Below, in pieces: positions 27,189-35,793 of a DNA stretch of 64,000 bases. Under the pieces are notes generated by a model that saw only the letters and a list, made by a program, of their open reading frames with translations, made no database searches and was not told the DNA's origin. The translations under genes and the position numbers were made by a program. Source of the stretch: Nitratireductor sp. XY-223. GTDB lineage: Bacteria; Pseudomonadota; Alphaproteobacteria; Rhizobiales; Rhizobiaceae. The stretch is taken from positions 372,001 to 436,000 of the forward strand of contig NZ_SPNT01000003.1 in NCBI RefSeq assembly GCF_004959855.1, in the 5' to 3' direction. How positions within the stretch are numbered: the stretch's first letter is position 1; every line of letters begins with the position of its first letter.

Positions 27189-28076
27189 TCAGGCGTCGAT
27201 CCGGCGCCTGCGGTACTCGCTTGCGAGATAGACGACGACAGCGGCGAAGATCAGCCCGATCGCCATCTGCGGCCAGTCCATGTCGCGAAGAATGAGCCAC
27301 AAGAGCTCGATGGGGCCGCCGTCGGCGCGGCCGATCAGTATCGCGACTGCGTCCTCCTCGTCTGTCGCTCCGTCGAACCGCCGCGAAAGATAGTCGGCGA
27401 TCGGCCGGCCATGTCCGGAACCGCGGATGCTGTTCAGGTATTCCAGCATGACAACAGTACCGGGGATCAGGAGGGAAAGCGGGATGCTCCACCGCCGGAA
27501 CAGGACTGAAAGCCCGGCGACCCAGGCGAACAAGGGCGCGTACCACAAGAGGTTGAGGAACAGGTAGACGGCGCCCACCACGCCCATCTGCACAAGGCTC
27601 CAGACCGCATCAGCCAGACCCGGTGCGCCGATGATCGAATGCTGCGCGGAAATCAGCAGCATCGCGGCATAGACGAAAACGGCGGTCAGCAGAGCGAACA
27701 AGACGATCAGCCAAAGGAAGACCGTCACACCCGCGAGCGCCTTGGCGGCCAAGACCTTGAGATCGCTTTGCGGCATCGATTTCCAGAACAGCAGCGCATT
27801 GTTGCGACGATCGGCGGAAAAGCTGTCTGCGTAGTAAAAGTACAGCACGATCAGGAGATAGGCCGACCACAGCAGGAAGGAGCCGCCGATGGCGATCTGA
27901 TAGAGGATCCCGCTGGACGGAATTTCGGTGGCCGGAAGATCAAGCGTGTCGTCACCGGTGAGGATGGCGAACAGGACGATGACGGCGACAACGGCCAGCA
28001 AGATACTCGGCGCGTAGAGGAACGCACCACGGTGTTCGAAATATTCGCGTTTGATCAGGGCGGTCATGGCGCGCAT
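27189..28076 (-). CDS. ABC-2 type transporter permease of a YtrA-regulated operon
   Basis: A 295-residue membrane protein with about six segments (for example LLAVVAVIVLFAIL, GGSFLLWSAYLLIVLYFYY, VFLWLIVLFALLTAVFVYAA). It starts with LIKREYFEHRG, the typical amphipathic elbow of ABC-2 permeases; SADRRNNALLFWKSMPQSD after the second segment is also characteristic. Its ATG shares a base with the ATPase stop (TAATG). With the ATPase it forms an exporter, possibly for a lipid, peptide or antibiotic. Third gene of a GntR-ATPase-permease operon. Confidence 0.85.
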   Translation of the reverse strand: MRAMTALIKREYFEHRGAFLYAPSILLAVVAVIVLFAILTGDDTLDLPATEIPSSGILYQIAIGGSFLLWSAYLLIVLYFYYADSFSADRRNNALLFWKSMPQSDLKVLAAKALAGVTVFLWLIVLFALLTAVFVYAAMLLISAQHSIIGAPGLADAVWSLVQMGVVGAVYLFLNLLWYAPLFAWVAGLSVLFRRWSIPLSLLIPGTVVMLEYLNSIRGSGHGRPIADYLSRRFDGATDEEDAVAILIGRADGGPIELLWLILRDMDWPQMAIGLIFAAVVVYLASEYRRRRIDA

Positions 28077-28948
28077 TACGCTTCTCCCTCGCGCTGCATA
28101 AGCGCGACAAAAAGATCGGACAGGCTCGGTGTCGACACGTCACCCAGCGGGTTGAGTTTGTCGGGTGGAATGTTTTCGAAAACCATGACCGTCTGTCCGA
28201 ACCGCGTTTCGGAATAGATCGGCATCAATGCTTCCGCTTCCGATGTCTTGTCCTTTGCGACGATCACCTGGGCGAACTGGTGCCCGATATCCTCCGTCGG
28301 CGCATCGAGAATGACGCGGCCTTCGCGCATGAACATGACATCGGTGAGCAGGGATTCGATCTCGTCCACCTGGTGGGTGGTGATCAGCAGCGTGCGGTGC
28401 TCCGTCATATAATCCTCGATAAGCCGCTTGTAGAACCGCTTGCGATAGAGGATGTCGAGGCCGAGCGTCGGCTCGTCGAGCACCAGGAGGCGCGCGTCGA
28501 TCGCCATAACGACAGCCAGGTGGAGCTGTGCGATCATGCCTTTCGACAGTGTCTTGATCTTCAGGTCCGGCATCACGTCCGTACCCTCGAGAAACGACAC
28601 GGCCCGAGACCGGTCGAATTTCGGATGGATGTCGGCAACAAGGTCCAGGAGTTCGCGCACCTTGAGGAAACGGGGCAGGCTGGCGACGTCGGAAACAAAA
28701 GCAACGTCGTTCATCAGCCTGGCGCGGTTTTTGAACGGATCGATGCCGAGGACTTCGATCTGCCCTTCGCAATCCGTCAGGCCGAGCAGCGCATTCAGCG
28801 TCGTGGTCTTGCCGGCGCCGTTGTGTCCCACCAGGCCGTAGATGCGGCCCGAGGGGATTGTGAAATCGATGCCGCGCAGCACGGTCTTTCGCCCGAAACG
28901 CTTGGTCAGGCCGCGGGCGCTCGCAATTGCCTGTGCCTCGGACGTCAT
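28076..28948 (-). CDS. ABC transporter ATP-binding protein (YtrB-like)
   Basis: A 290-residue ATPase. Walker A is GHNGAGKTT (about residue 40), signature TLSKGMIAQ, Walker B RLLVLDEPTLGLD and the switch His in LLITTHQ. VRELLDLVADIHPKFDRSRA between Q-loop and signature is typical of the YtrB/CcmA-like exporters linked to GntR regulators. Its start overlaps the regulator stop by 4 bp and its stop overlaps the permease start by 1 base, so all three are translated as one unit. Confidence 0.92.
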   Translation of the reverse strand: MTSEAQAIASARGLTKRFGRKTVLRGIDFTIPSGRIYGLVGHNGAGKTTTLNALLGLTDCEGQIEVLGIDPFKNRARLMNDVAFVSDVASLPRFLKVRELLDLVADIHPKFDRSRAVSFLEGTDVMPDLKIKTLSKGMIAQLHLAVVMAIDARLLVLDEPTLGLDILYRKRFYKRLIEDYMTEHRTLLITTHQVDEIESLLTDVMFMREGRVILDAPTEDIGHQFAQVIVAKDKTSEAEALMPIYSETRFGQTVMVFENIPPDKLNPLGDVSTPSLSDLFVALMQREGEA

Positions 28949-29301
28949 TTGTCTTTCCCCTTGTCAAGCAGGTCCCCGATATCCAGTTCCAGCGCTTCGA
29001 TCTGTGCCCGGATCCGCGGCCAGTCCTCGGTAAGGAACTTGGCCCTTTCGTGAGCAAGCAGTTTCGCGCGTGCCTTGTCGGCCACGTACATTCCCAGCCC
29101 CCGTCTTTTTTCAACCACATCCAGTTCGACCAGCGACTGGTACGCCTTTGTCACCGTCAGCGGATTGACCGAAAGGTCCACGGCGATCTGCCGGACCGAC
29201 GGCAAAGCGCCCCCTTCCGGGATTGTGCCGCGCAGGATCATCTCGATGAGCCGCTGCCGGATCTGCAGGAATATCGGTTGTGATTCGTTCCAGTGTGTCA
29301 T
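28945..29301 (-). CDS. GntR-family regulator, YtrA subfamily
   Basis: A 118-residue regulator. The winged helix is at residues 8-75: QIRQRLIEMILRGTIPEGGALPSVRQIAVDLSVNPLTVTKAYQSLVELDVVEKRRGLGMYV is the classic GntR block in split form, with the recognition helix around SVNPLTVTKAYQ. The short C-terminal helical tail with no ligand domain is the YtrA type, which dimerises and usually represses its own ABC operon. An inverted repeat overlapping the operon -10 element fits autoregulation. Confidence 0.9.
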   Translation of the reverse strand: MTHWNESQPIFLQIRQRLIEMILRGTIPEGGALPSVRQIAVDLSVNPLTVTKAYQSLVELDVVEKRRGLGMYVADKARAKLLAHERAKFLTEDWPRIRAQIEALELDIGDLLDKGKDK

Positions 29302-29315
29302 GCTTCACCGTCGTA

Positions 29316-29353
29316 GTGTGCTAGTTGTATAACACACCAAAACACAATTACAA
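29316..29353 (-). promoter_or_regulatory. Promoter with YtrA-type operator upstream of the GntR-ABC operon
   Basis: On the minus strand TTGTAA (plus 29348-29353) and TATACA (29326-29331) are spaced by 16 nt and fit a sigma-70 promoter. The inverted repeat GTGTG (29316-29320) / CACAC (29333-29337), extended by matching TA steps, straddles the -10. Binding there would block RNA polymerase. Confidence 0.6.
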
Positions 29354-29443
29354 GCGTCATGGCTGAATTGTTGACAGAAGCCTATCCCTCGTCGGGAAGC
29401 ACATGGATTGCGATGAATGTCAGAAGCTGAAAATCGGCCTGTC

Positions 29444-29971
29444 TCAGCGGGCAAAGGATGCGGCGAATGCATCCAGTTCCGCGCCAAGTGCGTCCCAGTC
29501 GGTGAATTCCCGGTCCTCGGCGATCGGAGCCCGGTTTTCCAGTACCACATGCTCGACGATCTGGTTCATGTAGTAGTCGTACTGGTCGTATTTCAGCGCG
29601 CCGGCGACGAGCACGATCGAACGGGGCTCGAACCCCGTGTCCTCGATAAAGCGGTCCACGTATCGCCTGGCCTCTTCCTCTCCGTTTTCAAAGGCGATCG
29701 ACAGGCTGACCGAGATCAGCAGGCTCGGAAGTTCCTTCAACTGCGCGCGATGCGCGACCGCGAAATTGACCAGCGTCTCCTGATGGGCCTTCTGGTGGAC
29801 GGAACCGGCGAGGATCGCCGCATCATAGGAGGGTATGTCGAGATCCGGCATGCGTCTGCGGCTGTCGCACATATCCACTTCATGTCCGGCATCCTCGAGC
29901 CGATCGGCACAGAATTCGGCGATCTTTCGTGTCTGTCCCTCGGTCGTGCCGTAAATGAGCAATATTCGCAT
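29444..29971 (-). CDS. Flavodoxin-domain protein, HemG-like
   Basis: A 175-residue flavodoxin-fold protein. ILLIYGTTEGQTRKIAE is the FMN phosphate-binding loop (T/S-x-T-G-x-T type), and AAILAGSVHQKAHQ is the second FMN loop. The layout and the SLSIAFENGEEEARRYVDRF segment are like the HemG (protoporphyrinogen oxidase) family, which uses the quinone pool. Heme synthesis is only one possibility; many such proteins are of unknown use. Monocistronic, 142 nt after the GntR promoter region. Confidence 0.8.
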   Translation of the reverse strand: MRILLIYGTTEGQTRKIAEFCADRLEDAGHEVDMCDSRRRMPDLDIPSYDAAILAGSVHQKAHQETLVNFAVAHRAQLKELPSLLISVSLSIAFENGEEEARRYVDRFIEDTGFEPRSIVLVAGALKYDQYDYYMNQIVEHVVLENRAPIAEDREFTDWDALGAELDAFAASFAR

Positions 29972-30275
29972 GGTTCGCCTCCTTGCTGCCCGGACTCGCG
30001 GCCCTCATCGTGGCCGGTAGACGCTACCGCGGGGGCGCATCGGCCGCATTGCGTTAGATCAACCGCAGTCAATGCAGCGGCGCTGGACTCACGCACCGGC
30101 ATTTCGTGTAACCCTATGTGATTACCGGTCCGAAAACCCCGCAATCCTTGTGGTCGCCGGCGCTCCCGATGCATCGAAGTCGATTTTTCCGCGAAGACGC
30201 AGGAATAAGTCTCGCCGCCTTCCGTTTCCCCCATGTCGCCGATGAGCGGCTGGTCTAGAACAGAAAGGTGGACCC
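29972..30275. other. Intergenic region, no gene seen
   Basis: This 304-bp gap separates the flavodoxin gene (minus) from the P-loop gene (plus). It should carry both promoters. Short frames present do not look coding. AAAGGTGG before 30276 is the ribosome site of the P-loop gene. I see no repeat or strong palindrome. Confidence 0.4.
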
Positions 30276-31334
30276 ATGCAGATACTGGACAGGAATGTCG
30301 TTAACCGGGCCAAGCAGGCCTATTCCAGCCGCCGTGTGCCGCTGGATGAGATAAAGACGCTGATCGGCGATGTGCGCAAGCCGAGGGCAGGCGATCTCGT
30401 GCTCGCGCGGGTGACCGGTCTCGGGTCGCACAAGAGGATTGAGCTTCCCAACGGTCGCCGTGCCATGATGAATCCCGGGGACGAGATCATCGTTGCTTAC
30501 GGTGATCGGTATGCGCCCGACCAGTACGAGGCCTATGTGCCCGGCGATCTCGGTCCCTGCCATCTGGTTGCCGCCGGCGGCGTTGCCGCGCGCGCCGAGA
30601 GCTGGCACGACCGCATGTCGGGACCGACCGAAATAGAGCCGATCGGTCTCCTGGGATGTGCCCGCCATGAGCCGCTCAACATTGCCGACTTTGCACTCAC
30701 GCACGTTCCCGGACCGTTGCCGGACGCGATCTTCGCGGTATTCGGCACTTCGATGAATGCCGGCAAGACGGTCACGGCGGCAACCCTGGTCAAGGGTTTT
30801 GCCGACGCCGGCTACCGGGTCGGCGCGGCGAAGATCACCGGCACTGCCGCCGGCGGCGATCCCTGGCTGATGCGCGACTACGGCGCCGCCGAGGTTCTCG
30901 ATTTCACCGACGCCGGTTTCCCCAGCACATTTAATGTCGATCCCGAGACGATCCTGGATGGTGCTGAAAATCTGCTTCGGGCGCTCGGAAGCCGCGGGTG
31001 TTCTGTTGCCGTCATAGAAGTTGCCGACGGTCTTTTCCAGGAAGAGACCGCCATTCTTGCCGGCATGGAGGATTTGCGCACGATCCTGACGGGAACGTTC
31101 TTTGCGGCCGGCGACGCGATGGGCGCGGTATCTGGCGCGGCCGATCTTGCGCGGATGGGGCACCGGCTTCTCGGGATCTCCGGTGCGCTGACCCGTTCGC
31201 CGCTCGCAAGCCGGGAGGCGGCCAGGGCCTCGGGTTTCCCGGTTTTCTGTCTCGACGAACTGACCCATCCGGAAGCAGTCGCCGACTGGGCGGCTCTCGC
31301 GGGCGGGCGGTTTGAAACGGCGGCGGGCCAGTAA
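30276..31334 (+). CDS. P-loop NTPase, DUF1611/dethiobiotin-synthetase-like
   Basis: A 352-residue protein in two parts. Residues 1-150 form a beta-rich domain (AGDLVLARVTGLGSHKRIEL, DEIIVAYGDRYAPDQYEAYV). Residues 150-350 are a P-loop domain of the dethiobiotin synthetase/MobB/DUF1611 type: FGTSMNAGKTVTAATLVKGF with Gly163-Lys164-Thr165, KITGTAAGGDPWLMRDYGA as the substrate loop and VAVIEVADGLFQEETAIL in Walker B position. This fold moves phosphate to small molecules or uses ATP to activate a carboxyl or amide. The stop is 1 nt before the ATG of a degenerate ABC exporter, so the two are one operon. The substrate is unknown. Confidence 0.7.
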   Translation: MQILDRNVVNRAKQAYSSRRVPLDEIKTLIGDVRKPRAGDLVLARVTGLGSHKRIELPNGRRAMMNPGDEIIVAYGDRYAPDQYEAYVPGDLGPCHLVAAGGVAARAESWHDRMSGPTEIEPIGLLGCARHEPLNIADFALTHVPGPLPDAIFAVFGTSMNAGKTVTAATLVKGFADAGYRVGAAKITGTAAGGDPWLMRDYGAAEVLDFTDAGFPSTFNVDPETILDGAENLLRALGSRGCSVAVIEVADGLFQEETAILAGMEDLRTILTGTFFAAGDAMGAVSGAADLARMGHRLLGISGALTRSPLASREAARASGFPVFCLDELTHPEAVADWAALAGGRFETAAGQ

Positions 31335-31335
31335 G

Positions 31336-32925
31336 ATGGCCATTCCCGTCCTTTGGACCCGGCGGCGGCTGCTGCAGCTGTCGGGTCTCGCCTGCATCGG
31401 GTTCGTGCAGGCGGGCGCGGCACTTGCGATTGCGGTCGCCGGCAGCCGTGCCCTGACCGATGCCGGCGACCCGTCTGACCGCCTGTGGCTGGTCGGGGCC
31501 GTTGTTGCGGCGACATTCGCACTCATTCTCATGCGCGTGCTTCAGCGCCGTTTCGCAGAAGCCTTCGCGCTCGGCTATGTGACCGAGCTGCGCGTGGCGT
31601 TCATGAGCCATGTGATCCGCATCCCGGCGGACTCGCGGCAGATGCGCCAGGGTCTGGTCATGACCCGCGTGGTCAACGACCTTTCCGCGATCAAGCTCTG
31701 GCTCGCCGGCGGCCTTGTGTCCATCGTCGTCGCCGCCGCCACCCTATCGGCCGTTGCCGCGATGCTTGCCGTCTACCAGCCGGCACTGGCGATCGCGCTC
31801 GCCATTGCCTTCGCCGTTTGGTGCATTCCCGTCGCGCTGTGCCTCAAACCGCTCGAGCGTACAATTCGCGAGAGCCGCCGCCAGCGCGGTCGCATTGCCG
31901 CGCGTGCGGCCACTGTGCTCGGCGCGCGCCTGACCCTGTTGGGGTTCGGCCGCCACGGCGCGACGGTGCGTGGGATCGAAAAGAAATCTTGGCGCCTGAA
32001 TGCCGCTCTTGTCGGGCGAGCGACTTATTCGGGATTCCTGCGCTCCAGCGGCGATCTGATCTTTCCCGCCGTTGTCCTGTCCGCCATCGCCGGTCGCCTG
32101 GTATTCGAAACCGGGCTGGTCGATGCCGTATCGCTTGGCGTGCTTGTCGTGATGGCGGGACTGATGGCGACCCATCTCGGCGCCGTCGCACTCGGCCTGG
32201 AGTATCGCCTGGCGCACAAGGTGGCGCTCGCACGCCTTCAATCCGTGATGGATGTGCCGGCCATCGATCCGGATGCCGGCCAAAGGATAGTCAGGCAAAG
32301 TGGAGGAAAGTCGGTTGAGGTGCGAAGCCTTCCGTTGGATCCGGGCGCAAGGCCGGTGACGTTCCTGGCCGGGGCCGGAGAAGCCGTGGCCCTTGACGGG
32401 CTTGCAGCCGACGAGGCGGCCGATCTGGTGTTGAAGCTTGCCCGGCTGAAACGAACACCTGCCGGGACCGTCTTTCTTGACGGTCGCGACGCCACCGAAT
32501 TGCGGGCGCGGAACTGGTGGCGTGATGTAAGCGTGGTGTCGCCCGACCTTCCGCTGATCAGGGCGAGCGTTAGCGCCAACGGTCGGCTGGGCGCGCGCGC
32601 CGGCATCGATGAAACGGAACGCCGCCGTGTTTTTTCCCGCTTCGGATTGTCGCCCGAGCATGAGGCGATGGCCGTCGGCGAGGGGGATATGGGGCCGGGC
32701 GTGCCGTCGGCAGCGCTCCGCGCCGCCCGCGCCGTGCTGCGGCGCAGTGCCGTTGTCGTTGTCGCGGACGCAGAACTGATTGCGCAGGAACAGATGTTCG
32801 ACGCGTTTCTGGACGAATTGAGGCTCAACAAGGCGACCGTCATCGTCGCCACCCGAATGCCGGTTGCGCTCAGGCGCCGGTTCAGGACCGTCGATCTCGC
32901 ACTATCGCCGCCGCGGGCAGCCTGA
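31336..32925 (+). CDS. ABC exporter-like protein with a catalytically dead nucleotide-binding domain
   Basis: A 529-residue protein with the exporter layout: six membrane segments in residues 1-290 (with the usual ELRVAFMSHVIRIPADSRQMRQG intracellular helix and VVNDLSAIKLWLAGGLVS), then an NBD-like domain to the end. The NBD keeps the fold (VFLDGRDATELRARNWWRDV matches the normal D-loop/Q-loop region) but Walker A reads VALDGLAADEAADLV with no Lys, the Q-loop Gln is replaced (VVSPDLP), the signature is MGPGVPS, Walker B is VVVADAEL and the switch His is Thr (VATRMP). It cannot hydrolyse ATP as a homodimer. The reading frame is intact, so it is a divergent protein rather than a pseudogene. Confidence 0.75.
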   Translation: MAIPVLWTRRRLLQLSGLACIGFVQAGAALAIAVAGSRALTDAGDPSDRLWLVGAVVAATFALILMRVLQRRFAEAFALGYVTELRVAFMSHVIRIPADSRQMRQGLVMTRVVNDLSAIKLWLAGGLVSIVVAAATLSAVAAMLAVYQPALAIALAIAFAVWCIPVALCLKPLERTIRESRRQRGRIAARAATVLGARLTLLGFGRHGATVRGIEKKSWRLNAALVGRATYSGFLRSSGDLIFPAVVLSAIAGRLVFETGLVDAVSLGVLVVMAGLMATHLGAVALGLEYRLAHKVALARLQSVMDVPAIDPDAGQRIVRQSGGKSVEVRSLPLDPGARPVTFLAGAGEAVALDGLAADEAADLVLKLARLKRTPAGTVFLDGRDATELRARNWWRDVSVVSPDLPLIRASVSANGRLGARAGIDETERRRVFSRFGLSPEHEAMAVGEGDMGPGVPSAALRAARAVLRRSAVVVVADAELIAQEQMFDAFLDELRLNKATVIVATRMPVALRRRFRTVDLALSPPRAA

Positions 32926-32967
32926 ACGGCTCGCGGTCGCAGTTTTTCATTTCGAATTTGTGATTTC

Positions 32968-33708
32968 TCAGTCGGTTGAGCGCAGCGCCGCTTCTTCCTC
33001 CTCGGCAGACATCGGCGCACCGGCGCCAACTGCAGAGAGGTAAGCGTCAAGCGCCTCGAGCGACGAGGCCGGCGCGTAGCCGCTGCTGTTTTGCTGCGCG
33101 ACCACCGTGAACTGCAGCTCCCACGTCCCATCGGGAAGGCAGGCGACCGCCACGACGGTCGAACCGTCGGCATGATCGACCTCGAACTCGCGGCAAAGCG
33201 TGTTATCGGCGTCGCGGTAGCTCGCGATCGCCCGGAAACGTTCGCCGGCGGCAAGTCCTGTTTCCGCGCCGGAAGCAACCGAGTTGAGCGCCGTTACGAT
33301 GCCCGGCTGACTGAGATCCGCCATGCGCAGGCCGCTTTCGGTATCCGGGCCTGAAATGCCCGCCAGATAACCGCCAAGGGCACCCGCGACAAGGGCGACG
33401 GACGCGGCAAGCGGCAGCGCCCAGCGGCGGGCAGGTGCGCCGGCCTGGCGTTGCCGAAACGCCGTGACGTTGCTTTGTTCACCGATCATACCGCTGACCC
33501 GGGCTGCCAGTGCCTCGGGCACGGGCTCATCGAGCAGTGGCTTCAGCGCGTCCTGCGCCCGCATGCGGCTGTCGAGAAATGCGGCGACCCTCTCGCCGAG
33601 TGCAGGGTCGTTCTCCAGCGCGCGCTCGACGGCTTCCCGCTCCTCGGGCGGGAGTTCGCCGTCGGCGAAGGCCATCAGGGTCTCGTCGCTGAACCGCTCC
33701 TGGGTCAT
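32968..33708 (-). CDS. Membrane anti-sigma factor
   Basis: A 246-residue protein. The N-terminal ~60 residues (DETLMAFADGELPPEEREAVERAL) match the anti-sigma domain; there is no Cys/His zinc site. One membrane segment (ALPLAASVALVAGALGGYLAG, about 97-118) is followed by a ~125-residue periplasmic domain (FRAIASYRDADNTLCREFEVDHADGSTVVAVACLPDGTWELQF, read in parts) with two cysteines and an acidic end. Its ATG overlaps the sigma gene stop by 4 bp. It should hold the ECF factor inactive until an envelope signal is received. Confidence 0.85.
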   Translation of the reverse strand: MTQERFSDETLMAFADGELPPEEREAVERALENDPALGERVAAFLDSRMRAQDALKPLLDEPVPEALAARVSGMIGEQSNVTAFRQRQAGAPARRWALPLAASVALVAGALGGYLAGISGPDTESGLRMADLSQPGIVTALNSVASGAETGLAAGERFRAIASYRDADNTLCREFEVDHADGSTVVAVACLPDGTWELQFTVVAQQNSSGYAPASSLEALDAYLSAVGAGAPMSAEEEEAALRSTD

Positions 33709-34238
33709 TTCGCAATACCTTTCTTATCACCAGAACGTTCGGCGGGGCCTTCTATTCCAACCTCGTCCATGATTTTTTTGCGCGCCCTGGCAAGCCGGCT
33801 CATGACGGTGCCGATCGGCACGTCCAGAACCGTGGCGGCTTCCTTGTAGGAAAGCGCTTCGACACTGACGAGCAACAGGACTTCGCGCTGCTCGTCCGGC
33901 AGCGCCGCGATCGCCCGTGCCGTCTCGTTTAGGACAAGGCGCGCCTCGGTCGCGGCAGCACCGTCCTGGCCGATCAGGAAATGCGCATCGTCGATATCCG
34001 TTTGCACGCCCTCGGTCCGCTGGCGGCGGGTACGGTCGATCCAGGCATTGCGCATGATCCGGAACAGCCATGCATCCATGCGCGTTCCCGGCTGGTAACT
34101 TCCGCGATTGGCGAGGGCCTTCTCGCAGGTTGCCTGCACCAGATCGTCGGCAATGTCGCGTGATTTGCACAGCGAAATCGCGAAGCGGCGCAAATTGGGA
34201 AGCAACGCGATCAACTCCTGGCCAAATTCATCCGCCAT
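33705..34238 (-). CDS. ECF-family RNA polymerase sigma factor
   Basis: A 177-residue sigma-70 family protein of the extracytoplasmic function group. Region 2 is FAISLCKSRDIADDLVQATCEKAL and MDAWLFRIMRNAWIDRTRRQ; region 4 is ALPDEQREVLLLVSVEALSYKEAATVLDVPIGTVMSRLARARKKI. There is no region 3 and no long C-terminal extension. Co-translated with the anti-sigma gene (ATGA overlap). Divergent from a secreted subtilase, which is likely a target because an ECF-like promoter lies upstream of it. Confidence 0.93.
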   Translation of the reverse strand: MADEFGQELIALLPNLRRFAISLCKSRDIADDLVQATCEKALANRGSYQPGTRMDAWLFRIMRNAWIDRTRRQRTEGVQTDIDDAHFLIGQDGAAATEARLVLNETARAIAALPDEQREVLLLVSVEALSYKEAATVLDVPIGTVMSRLARARKKIMDEVGIEGPAERSGDKKGIAK

Positions 34239-34275
34239 TTGAGATTGGGCCTTTCATGCCGAAATGAATAAACTG

Positions 34276-34303
34276 GGGAATAATTGCGTCGCTGTCGCGT
34301 TAA
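34276..34303 (+). promoter_or_regulatory. ECF-like promoter upstream of the subtilase gene
   Basis: GGGAAT (34276-34281) and CGTTAA (34298-34303) are spaced by 16 nt, like the GGAA...CGTT elements used by many alphaproteobacterial ECF factors. Transcription would start about 45 nt before the subtilase ATG. The partner sigma gene starts 38 nt away on the other strand. Confidence 0.45.
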
Positions 34304-34356
34304 CGTCCTGAAGGGTTGAGGGGCTACGGCCCGCAAATACAAGTGAGCACGCAAGC

Positions 34357-35790
34357 ATGGCTATATTCAGAATTCCAGCCTCCAAGGCAACCGCGATATC
34401 GGCGCATATCGGAATTTTCCTGCTTTCGGCGTTGTTCCTGACGTCCGAGGTGATGATCGCCGGCGATCGCGTGTGGAACAGCGTTGCCTATGCGGATGAT
34501 GGTGACGACGGCGACGGCGACAATGGAGACGATAGCGACAGCGACGACGGCGACGACGATGACGGTTCCGCCGCCGGCTCCGGAAGGTCGGGCGCGGTCA
34601 ATGCACCCGGTATTTTCCGGATATTTCGAAACAACCGCCCGGCCGCCCGACGCGCGCCTTCGGCAACACGGGCCCCCAGGTCTTCACGGGCACCGGACGA
34701 AATCGTCGCCACCGGGCTCGATGACGACGACATCGAGCGCCTTGTCGGGCAGGGCTATGTCGTTCTGAACCGCCAGCAAACGCTCACGCCGCCGGCGACG
34801 CTGGTTCGCTTCAGGATCCGTTCCGGCATCTCGCTCGAAGACGCCCGCACGGAGGTGGCGGAAGCCAATTCCACCGCGAGCGCCGATTTCAATCATTACT
34901 ATCGCACCAGTGCGCCGCAGACGCCGGTCGCCACGCCATCCGTACCGGCGTGCGAGGGGCCGGGCTGCAACGCCCGCAAGATGATCGGCTGGCCGATCGC
35001 TCCCGACGGGCAAGGCAGTTGCGGCGCGGGAGCCCGCATCGGTCTCATCGACACCGGCATCAATCCCAACCATCTCGCATTCAGCGGCGGCCGGCTCGAG
35101 GTCATCAACAGCCCGGTGGAAGGCGCGCGCAGATCGTCCCTTAGGCATGGCACCGCCGTTGCCTCCATTCTTATCGGCTCGGCGGAAAGCCGCACGCCAG
35201 GGCTGCTGCCGGATGCCACCGTGTTTGCCGTCGACGCCTTCTACAGAGGCAAGGGCAATGACGAGCGCAGCGACGTCTTCACGCTCGTGCGGGCGATTGA
35301 CCTGGTCAGCCGGCGGGATGTCAGTGTCATCAATATGAGCCTTTCGGGCCCGAAAAACGCCGTGCTGGAACAGGCGATCGCGAGCCTTGAAGAAAACGAC
35401 GTGGTCGTCGTCGCGGCGGCCGGCAACATGGGTCCCAAGGCCAAGCCGGTGTATCCCGCCGCCTATCCCGGGGTGATCGCCGTGACAGCCGTCGATCACC
35501 GGGGGCGCATCTACCGCCGCGCCGGTCGCGGCGAGCATATCGACATATCCGGTCCCGGCGTCGAGGTGTGGATCGCCGCCTCCGTCAGGGGCGCCCGCTT
35601 TGCGACGGGAACCTCCTACGCGGTGCCGTTCATCACCGCGGCAACGGCACTGGTGCTTCACGACCTGGAAGCAGCCGGCCATGACGAGGCGCTTGGCGCG
35701 CTTGCCCAACGCGCCCTCGATCTCGGCACGCCCGGAAAGGACGATGTCTTCGGGTACGGCCTGCTTCAGGCCATGGACTTGTGCAACTAG
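34357..35790 (+). CDS. Secreted S8 (subtilisin-like) serine protease
   Basis: A 477-residue protein. An N-terminal signal/anchor (IGIFLLSALFLTSEVMIAG) is followed by a 25-residue run of Asp, Gly and Ser (about 47-70), an Arg/Ala-rich linker, then a prodomain-like part (IERLVGQGYVVLNRQQTLTP, DARTEVAEANSTASADFNHYY). The catalytic domain has Asp232 (GLIDTGINPNH), His264 (LRHGTAVAS), oxyanion Asn357 (AAAGNMG) and Ser420 (GTSYAVP), so it is active by sequence. A Cys pair (CEGPGCNARK) precedes the catalytic domain. The gene is divergent from the ECF/anti-sigma pair and is probably in its regulon. Substrate unknown. Confidence 0.9.
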   Translation: MAIFRIPASKATAISAHIGIFLLSALFLTSEVMIAGDRVWNSVAYADDGDDGDGDNGDDSDSDDGDDDDGSAAGSGRSGAVNAPGIFRIFRNNRPAARRAPSATRAPRSSRAPDEIVATGLDDDDIERLVGQGYVVLNRQQTLTPPATLVRFRIRSGISLEDARTEVAEANSTASADFNHYYRTSAPQTPVATPSVPACEGPGCNARKMIGWPIAPDGQGSCGAGARIGLIDTGINPNHLAFSGGRLEVINSPVEGARRSSLRHGTAVASILIGSAESRTPGLLPDATVFAVDAFYRGKGNDERSDVFTLVRAIDLVSRRDVSVINMSLSGPKNAVLEQAIASLEENDVVVVAAAGNMGPKAKPVYPAAYPGVIAVTAVDHRGRIYRRAGRGEHIDISGPGVEVWIAASVRGARFATGTSYAVPFITAATALVLHDLEAAGHDEALGALAQRALDLGTPGKDDVFGYGLLQAMDLCN

Positions 35791-35793
35791 GAC

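Noticed and set aside
30122-30313. 63-codon minus-strand frame in the gap before the P-loop gene
   Set aside because: No ribosome site, overlaps the P-loop gene start and has no protein character.
31336-32925. Calling the ABC exporter-like gene a pseudogene
   Set aside because: No stop or frameshift occurs, the membrane domain is intact and the motif losses are substitutions within a maintained fold.
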